A DNA stretch of 64,000 nt from contig NZ_BMWA01000011.1 in NCBI RefSeq assembly GCF_014650995.1, forward strand, positions 186,001 to 250,000, in the 5' to 3' direction. Source of the DNA: Streptomyces viridiviolaceus. GTDB taxonomy: Bacteria > Actinomycetota > Actinomycetes > Streptomycetales > Streptomycetaceae. Both the position numbers and the translations under genes were made by a program. Below, in pieces: positions 58,383-64,000 of the stretch (the stretch's first letter is position 1; each line of letters starts with the position of its first letter). The notes under the pieces are model-generated. The model saw only the letters and a program-made list of their open reading frames with translations. It was not told the DNA's origin and searched no databases.

Positions 58383-59210
58383 GTGAGTGCTGACCCGACG
58401 CAGGTGCTCGCCTTCGAGACCGACTGCCACATCTTCGACGGCTGCGGCTTCGCGGAGGTCTCCCCGGGCCTGCACTCGTTCCTGTTCCAGCCTCTCTGGG
58501 GCGACGCGGACAGCAACCTGTACTTCAACAAGACGATGCTGCTGGCGCTGCTCGGCTCGATCATCGTCGTCGGCTTCTTCTGGGCCGCCTTCCGCAGGCC
58601 GCAGGTCGTCCCGGGCAAGCTGCAGATGGTCGCCGAGGCGGGCTACGACTTCATCCGGCGCGGTGTCGTCTACGAGACCATCGGCAAGAAGGAGGGCGAG
58701 AAGTACGTCCCCCTCGTGGTCTCGCTGTTCTTCTTCGTCTGGATGATGAACCTCTGGTCGATCATTCCGGTCGCCCAGTTCCCGGTCACCTCGATCATCG
58801 CGTACCCGATGATCCTGGCCCTGATCGTCTACATCCTGTGGGTGTCGCTGACCTTTAAGCGGCACGGCTTCGTCGGCTTCTGGAAGAACGTCACCGGCTA
58901 CGACAAGTCGCTCGGCCCGGTGCTGCCGCTGGCCATGCTGATCGAGCTCTTCTCGAACCTGCTGATCCGGCCGTTCACCCACGCCGTGCGACTCTTCGCC
59001 AACATGTTCGCCGGGCACACCCTGCTGCTGCTCTTCACGATCGCCAGCTGGTACCTGCTGAACGGCGTCGGCATCGCCTACGCGGGTGTCTCGTTCGTGA
59101 TGGTCATCGTGATGACCGCCTTCGAGCTGTTCATCCAGGCCCTGCAGGCGTACGTGTTCGTCCTGCTGACCTGCACCTACATCCAGGGCGCGCTGGCCGA
59201 GCACCACTGA
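58383..59210 (+). CDS. atpB: ATP synthase subunit a
   Basis: A 275-aa Fo subunit a forming the proton half-channels. The GTG at 58383 is six bases after AAGGAG; an ATG five codons upstream is less well placed. The key Arg is in LLIRPFTHAVRLFANMFAGH, and FVMVIVMTAFELFIQALQAY is the last-helix motif. It is the first structural gene of the atp operon, with a 225-bp leader after atpI. Confidence 0.97.
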   Translation: MSADPTQVLAFETDCHIFDGCGFAEVSPGLHSFLFQPLWGDADSNLYFNKTMLLALLGSIIVVGFFWAAFRRPQVVPGKLQMVAEAGYDFIRRGVVYETIGKKEGEKYVPLVVSLFFFVWMMNLWSIIPVAQFPVTSIIAYPMILALIVYILWVSLTFKRHGFVGFWKNVTGYDKSLGPVLPLAMLIELFSNLLIRPFTHAVRLFANMFAGHTLLLLFTIASWYLLNGVGIAYAGVSFVMVIVMTAFELFIQALQAYVFVLLTCTYIQGALAEHH

Positions 59211-59288
59211 GTCGGCGCCCACACCGCCCTCAACAAGTCGTCCGGTGGCCAACCCCCACCGGTCCGTAAAGGAAAAGGAAGAACTGGC

Positions 59289-59519
59289 ATGTCCCAGACC
59301 CTTGCTGCCGTCGAAGGTTCCCTCGGTTCCATCGGTTACGGTCTCGCCGCAATCGGCCCCGGCGTCGGCGTCGGCATCATCTTCGGTAACGGCACCCAGG
59401 CCCTCGCCCGCCAGCCCGAGGCCGCCGGCCTGATCCGTGCCAACCAGATCCTCGGCTTCGCCTTCTGTGAGGCGCTGGCCCTGATCGGTCTGGTCATGCC
59501 GTTCGTCTACGGCTACTGA
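59289..59519 (+). CDS. atpE: ATP synthase subunit c
   Basis: A 76-aa two-helix proteolipid. Helix 1 is GLAAIGPGVGVGIIFGNGTQ, the polar loop is ALARQPEAAG, and helix 2 holds the proton-carrying Glu in FAFCEALALIGLVMPF. It oligomerises into the rotor ring. Confidence 0.98.
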   Translation: MSQTLAAVEGSLGSIGYGLAAIGPGVGVGIIFGNGTQALARQPEAAGLIRANQILGFAFCEALALIGLVMPFVYGY

Positions 59520-59559
59520 TCGCTGACACAGACCAGCCGACTAGACGAAAGGCACACAC

Positions 59560-60114
59560 ATGAGCCAGCTGCTCACGATCGCGGCCGCGGAGGGTGAGAA
59601 CCCTCTCGTCCCGCCGATCCCCGAGCTTGTCATCGGCCTGATCGCCTTCGTCATCGTCTTCGGCTTCCTCGCCAAGAAGCTGCTCCCGAACATCAACAAG
59701 GTTCTGGAAGAGCGTCGCGAGGCCATCGAGGGCGGTATCGAGAAGGCCGAGGCCGCGCAGACCGAGGCCCAGAGCGTCCTTGAGCAGTACAAGGCCCAGC
59801 TCGCCGAGGCCCGGCACGAGGCCGCGCGCCTGCGCCAGGAGGCTCAGGAGCAGGGCGCCACGCTCATCGCCGAGATGCGCGCGGAAGGCCAGCGGCAGCG
59901 TGAGGAGATCATCGCCGCCGGTCACGCGCAGATCGAGGCCGACCGCAAGGCCGCCTCGTCCGCGCTGCGCCAGGACGTCGGCAAGCTCGCCACCGAGCTG
60001 GCCGGCAAGCTCGTCGGCGAGTCCCTCGAGGACCACGCCCGTCAGAGCCGCGTCATCGACCGCTTCCTGGACGAGCTCGACGACAAGGCGACGAAGGCCG
60101 AGGCCACGCGATGA
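59560..60114 (+). CDS. atpF: ATP synthase subunit b
   Basis: A 184-aa stator subunit with one membrane helix (about 24-45) and a long coiled coil (KKLLPNINKVLEERREAIEG onward). It links Fo to F1. Its stop overlaps the atpH start (ATGA). Confidence 0.97.
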   Translation: MSQLLTIAAAEGENPLVPPIPELVIGLIAFVIVFGFLAKKLLPNINKVLEERREAIEGGIEKAEAAQTEAQSVLEQYKAQLAEARHEAARLRQEAQEQGATLIAEMRAEGQRQREEIIAAGHAQIEADRKAASSALRQDVGKLATELAGKLVGESLEDHARQSRVIDRFLDELDDKATKAEATR

Positions 60115-60926
60115 ACGGAGCGAGCCGCGAGGCCCTGGCCGCCGCACGCGAGCGTCTCGACGCGCTGACGGACTCCACGTCCGTGGACGCGGGCTCGCTC
60201 GCCGAGGAGCTGGCCGCCGTCACCGCGCTGCTCGACCGCGAGGTGTCGCTGCGTCGGGTCCTGACCGACCCGGCGCAGGCCGGCGAGGCCAAGGCCGAAC
60301 TCGCCCAGCGCCTCTTCGGCGCCCAGGTCAGCGGCCCGGCCGCCGACCTGGTGTCCGGCATGGTGCGTTCCCGCTGGTCGCAGTCCCGCGACCTGGTGGA
60401 CGCGCTGGAGGAGCTGGCGAACACCGCCGACCTCACCGCCGCGCAGAAGGCGAACAGGCTCGACGACGTCGAGGACGAGCTGTTCCGGTTCAGCCGGATC
60501 GTCTCCTCGAACACCGAGCTCCGCGCCGCGCTGACCGACCGCAAGGCCACCACCTCGGCCAAGAGCGAGCTGCTGCGCAGCCTGCTCGGCGGCCGGGCGT
60601 ACGTGACCACCGAGCGTCTGGTGACGCGCCTTGTGACCGCGCCCCGGGGACGTAGCCTGGAGTCGGGACTCGAGTCCCTGTCCAAGCTCGCCGCCGAGCG
60701 CCGGGACCGCATGGTCGCCGTCGTCACGTCGGCGGTGCCGCTGAGCGACACGCAGAAGCAGCGCCTCGGCGCCGCCCTCGCCAAGCTCTACGGCCGCCGG
60801 ATGCACCTCAACCTCGACGTGGACCCCGAGGTCGTCGGCGGGATCCGGGTGCAGGTCGGTGACGAGGTCATCAACGGCTCCATCGCGGACCGTCTCGAGG
60901 ACGCCGGCCGCCGTCTGGCGAGCTAG
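60111..60926 (+). CDS. atpH: ATP synthase subunit delta
   Basis: 271 aa, longer than the usual 180 because actinobacterial delta carries an extra N-terminal segment. The C-terminal LGAALAKLYGRRMHLNLDVD and GGIRVQVGDEVINGSIADRL are the conserved OSCP/delta end. It connects subunit b to the alpha hexamer. Coupled to atpF by ATGA. Confidence 0.97.
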   Translation: MNGASREALAAARERLDALTDSTSVDAGSLAEELAAVTALLDREVSLRRVLTDPAQAGEAKAELAQRLFGAQVSGPAADLVSGMVRSRWSQSRDLVDALEELANTADLTAAQKANRLDDVEDELFRFSRIVSSNTELRAALTDRKATTSAKSELLRSLLGGRAYVTTERLVTRLVTAPRGRSLESGLESLSKLAAERRDRMVAVVTSAVPLSDTQKQRLGAALAKLYGRRMHLNLDVDPEVVGGIRVQVGDEVINGSIADRLEDAGRRLAS

Positions 60927-61071
60927 CGCCCCCGCGGCAACAGAACAACAAGCAGTACGTACTTACGACGGCCCTGGTTGGGCCGTGCAGAGGATTCACC
61001 TCTTATTGGGGGGAGTCCCTTCTACCCCCCAAGTGAAACTTCGGGCCCAACAAGGAGAGCAGGGAACTCAG

Positions 61072-62661
61072 ATGGCGGAGCTCACGATCCGGCCGGAGGA
61101 GATCCGGGATGCGCTGGAGAACTTCGTCCAGTCGTACAAGCCGGACGCGGCCTCGCGCGAGGAGGTCGGTACGGTCACCCTTGCCGGCGACGGCATCGCG
61201 AAGGTCGAGGGCCTGCCCTCGGCCATGGCCAACGAGCTGCTGAAGTTCGAGGACGGCACCCTCGGCCTCGCCCTCAACCTCGAGGAGCGCGAGATCGGTG
61301 CCATCGTCCTCGGTGAGTTCAGCGGCATCGAGGAGGGCCAGCCGGTCACCCGCACCGGCGAGGTCCTGTCGGTCGCCGTGGGCGAGGGCTACCTCGGCCG
61401 CGTCGTCGACCCCCTCGGCAACCCGATCGACGGCCTCGGCGAGATCGAGACCGAGGGCCGCCGCGCCCTCGAGCTGCAGGCCCCCACGGTCATGCAGCGC
61501 AAGTCGGTGCACGAGCCGATGGAGACCGGCTACAAGGCCGTCGACGCCATGACCCCGATCGGCCGTGGTCAGCGTCAGCTGATCATCGGTGACCGTCAGA
61601 CCGGCAAGACCGCCCTGGCCGTCGACACGATCATCAACCAGCGTGACAACTGGCGCACCGGCGACCCGAACAAGCAGGTCCGCTGCATCTACGTCGCCAT
61701 CGGCCAGAAGGGCTCCACCATCGCGTCGGTCCGCCGCGCGCTGGAGGAGAACGGCGCGCTGGAGTACACGACCATCGTCGCCGCCCCGGCGTCCGACCCG
61801 GCCGGCTTCAAGTACCTGGCGCCCTACACCGGCTCGGCCATCGGTCAGCAGTGGATGTACGAGGGCAAGCACGTCCTGATCATCTTCGACGACCTGTCGA
61901 AGCAGGCCGACGCCTACCGCGCCGTGTCGCTGCTGCTGCGCCGCCCGCCGGGCCGCGAGGCCTACCCGGGTGACGTCTTCTACCTGCACTCCCGTCTGCT
62001 GGAGCGCTGCGCCAAGCTCTCCGACGACATGGGTGCCGGCTCGATGACCGGTCTGCCGATCGTCGAGACCAAGGCCAACGACGTCTCGGCGTTCATCCCG
62101 ACCAACGTCATCTCCATCACCGACGGCCAGTGCTTCCTGGAGTCCGACCTGTTCAACGCCGGCCAGCGCCCGGCCCTGAACGTCGGTATCTCGGTCTCCC
62201 GCGTCGGTGGCTCCGCCCAGCACAAGGCGATGAAGCAGGTCTCCGGCCGTCTGCGCGTGGACCTCGCCCAGTTCCGTGAGCTGGAGGCGTTCGCCGCCTT
62301 CGGTTCCGACCTGGACGCCGCGTCGAAGGCGCAGCTGGAGCGCGGTCAGCGCATGGTCGAGCTGCTGAAGCAGGACCAGTACCAGCCGATGGCCACCGAG
62401 GACCAGGTCGTCTCCGTCTGGGCCGGCACCACCGGCAAGATGGACGACGTGCCGGTCGCCGACATCCGCCGCTTCGAGAAGGAGCTGCTGGAGTACCTGC
62501 ACCGCAAGGAGCAGGGCCTCATGACCTCCATCAAGGAGGGCGGCAAGATGTCCGACGACACCCTGCAGGCCGTTGCCGAGGCGATCGCGGCGTTCAAGAA
62601 GCAGTTCGAGACCTCGGACGGCAAGCTGCTCGGCGAGGACGCCCCGTCCGCCGCCAAGTGA
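61072..62661 (+). CDS. atpA: ATP synthase subunit alpha
   Basis: A 529-aa F1 subunit binding ATP non-catalytically. The P loop is IIGDRQTGKTALAV (about 171-184). ALNVGISVSRVGGSAQHKAM is the ATPase alpha/beta signature with its Arg finger. ATG 61072 matches the family start AELTIRPEEIRDAL; AAGGAGAG lies 15 bases upstream. The 145-bp gap after atpH is the longest inside the F1 part of the operon. Confidence 0.98.
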   Translation: MAELTIRPEEIRDALENFVQSYKPDAASREEVGTVTLAGDGIAKVEGLPSAMANELLKFEDGTLGLALNLEEREIGAIVLGEFSGIEEGQPVTRTGEVLSVAVGEGYLGRVVDPLGNPIDGLGEIETEGRRALELQAPTVMQRKSVHEPMETGYKAVDAMTPIGRGQRQLIIGDRQTGKTALAVDTIINQRDNWRTGDPNKQVRCIYVAIGQKGSTIASVRRALEENGALEYTTIVAAPASDPAGFKYLAPYTGSAIGQQWMYEGKHVLIIFDDLSKQADAYRAVSLLLRRPPGREAYPGDVFYLHSRLLERCAKLSDDMGAGSMTGLPIVETKANDVSAFIPTNVISITDGQCFLESDLFNAGQRPALNVGISVSRVGGSAQHKAMKQVSGRLRVDLAQFRELEAFAAFGSDLDAASKAQLERGQRMVELLKQDQYQPMATEDQVVSVWAGTTGKMDDVPVADIRRFEKELLEYLHRKEQGLMTSIKEGGKMSDDTLQAVAEAIAAFKKQFETSDGKLLGEDAPSAAK

Positions 62662-62682
62662 CGTAAGGAAGGGACCTGACTC

Positions 62683-63600
62683 ATGGGAGCCCAGCTCCGG
62701 GTCTACAAGCGTCGCATCCGATCCGTCACCGCGACCAAGAAGATCACCAAGGCGATGGAGATGATCGCCGCCTCGCGCGTCGTCAAGGCGCAGCGCAAGG
62801 TGGCGGCCTCCACGCCGTACGCGCAGGAACTGACCCGCGCGGTCACGGCGGTCGGCACCGGTTCGAACACCAAGCACCCGCTGACCACGGAGGCGGAGAA
62901 CCCGACCCGTGCCGCGGTCCTGCTCCTCACGAGCGACCGCGGTCTGGCCGGCGCCTTCAACTCCAACGCCATCAAGGCGGCGGAGCAGCTGACCGAGCGC
63001 CTGGAGCGCGAGGGCAAGCAGGTCGACACGTTCATCGTCGGCCGGCGCGGTGTCGCCCACTACAACTTCCGTGAGCGCAAGATCTCGGAGTCGTGGACGG
63101 GCTTCACCGACGAGCCCTCGTACGCGGACGCCAAGAAGGTCGCGGCTCCGCTGATCGAGGCGATCGAGAAGGAGACGGCGGACGGCGGCGTGGACGAGCT
63201 CCACATCGTCTACACCGAGTTCGTCTCGATGATGACGCAGACGGCGGTCGACTCGCGGCTGCTTCCGCTGCGCCTCGAAGAGGTCGCGCAGGAGACCGCC
63301 GCCAAGGGCGAGATCCTGCCGCTCTACGACTTCGAGCCCTCGGCGGAGGACGTCCTCGACGCCCTGCTGCCGCGGTACGTCGAGAGCCGGATCTACAACG
63401 CGCTGCTCCAGTCGGCCGCTTCCAAGCACGCCGCCACCCGGCGCGCGATGAAGTCGGCCACCGACAACGCGGGCGAGCTGATCAACACGCTCTCCCGTCT
63501 TGCCAACGCGGCCCGCCAGGCCGAAATCACCCAGGAAATCAGCGAGATCGTCGGTGGCGCGAGCGCCCTGGCCGACGCGACCGCGGGGAGTGACAACTAA
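62683..63600 (+). CDS. atpG: ATP synthase subunit gamma
   Basis: The 305-aa rotor shaft. It opens GAQLRVYKRRIRSVTATKKI and closes with TDNAGELINTLSRLANAARQ and ITQEISEIVGGASAL, the paired coiled-coil ends of gamma. The TAA is directly followed by the atpD ATG with no gap. Confidence 0.98.
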   Translation: MGAQLRVYKRRIRSVTATKKITKAMEMIAASRVVKAQRKVAASTPYAQELTRAVTAVGTGSNTKHPLTTEAENPTRAAVLLLTSDRGLAGAFNSNAIKAAEQLTERLEREGKQVDTFIVGRRGVAHYNFRERKISESWTGFTDEPSYADAKKVAAPLIEAIEKETADGGVDELHIVYTEFVSMMTQTAVDSRLLPLRLEEVAQETAAKGEILPLYDFEPSAEDVLDALLPRYVESRIYNALLQSAASKHAATRRAMKSATDNAGELINTLSRLANAARQAEITQEISEIVGGASALADATAGSDN

Positions 63601-64000
63601 TGACCACCACTGTTGAGACGGCCACGGCGACGGGCCGCGTCGCGCGGGTCATCGGCCCGGTCGTCGACGTGGAGTTCCCCGTCGACGCGATGCCGGACAT
63701 CTACAACGCGCTGCACGTCCAGGTCGCCGACCCGGCGAACGAGGGCGAGCTGAAGACGCTGACCCTGGAGGTCGCCCAGCACCTGGGTGACGGCCTGGTC
63801 CGCACCATCTCCATGCAGCCCACCGACGGTCTGGTCCGCCAGGCCCCGGTGACCGACACGGGTGCCTCCATCTCGGTGCCGGTCGGCGACTTCACCAAGG
63901 GCAAGGTGTTCAACACCCTCGGTGAGGTGCTGAACGTCGACGAGACCTACGACGGTGAGCGCTGGCCGATCCACCGCAAGGCGCCCAACTTCGACGAGCT
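63601..64000 (+). CDS. atpD: ATP synthase subunit beta (5' part)
   Basis: The first 133 codons of the catalytic F1 beta subunit; the gene runs off the window. GRVARVIGPVVDVEFPVDAM and MQPTDGLVRQAPVTDTGASI are the N-terminal beta barrel. The nucleotide-binding part lies outside. The start abuts the atpG stop. Confidence 0.98.

Overview
This is a contiguous stretch of a Streptomyces chromosome. GC content is very high, with third-position GC bias, and GTG or TTG starts are common. Actinobacterial markers are present: a type II polyketide spore-pigment (whiE-type) cluster, a Ku/LigD end-joining pair, an Arg/Asp/Gly-rich Rho, PPOX-class F420-type proteins and an AICE-like integrase module. The order lysA-hom-thrC-thrB-rho-rpmE-prfA-prmC-(TsaC)-glyA-(WecA-like)-atpIBEFHAGD is the conserved core arrangement of the genus.

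Layout. 0-9.5 kb: the start of a secreted protein, a TetR regulator, an AurF-like diiron oxygenase, a class B PBP with an FtsW/RodA partner, a lipoprotein with an orphan histidine kinase, a cysteine phosphatase and a NERD-like protein. 9.5-11.5 kb: divergent NHEJ genes, a LigD polymerase-only protein and Ku with a histone-like tail. 11.6-15.5 kb: secreted or membrane proteins (DUF4142, DUF3152), a PPOX protein and a non-coding 84-bp tandem repeat. 15.8-23.6 kb: the whiE-type cluster, with seven genes on the minus strand (cyclase, aromatase/cyclase, ACP, KS-beta, KS-alpha, cupin, ORFI) and a divergent FAD hydroxylase carrying a glycine-rich insert. 23.7-28.9 kb: archease and RtcB (RNA repair), a PPOX protein, a small membrane protein, PolX and a VOC protein.

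29-37.8 kb is accessory. It holds a DUF6083-like protein, a GNAT enzyme, an AT-richer PD-(D/E)XK-like nuclease candidate, broken genes (an e9imm-type immunity gene, a TPR regulator, a truncated RepSA), a Nudix hydrolase and an intact-looking xis-int pair. It ends at an intact tRNA-Arg(CCG). A 3' fragment of the same tRNA, with its terminator, lies at 30.5 kb in inverted orientation, so this region has been rearranged rather than simply inserted.

38-64 kb is core: a receiver-only response regulator, an ArgRS-like protein without the catalytic core, the lysine/threonine genes, rho, a secreted trypsin-like protease, an LCP protein, rpmE behind a textbook SigR-type promoter, release factor 1 and its methylase, a tRNA-t6A enzyme, a low-molecular-weight phosphatase-like protein whose catalytic Cys is Ser, serine hydroxymethyltransferase, a polyprenyl-phosphate sugar-phosphate transferase and the F1Fo ATP synthase operon, which runs off the window inside atpD.
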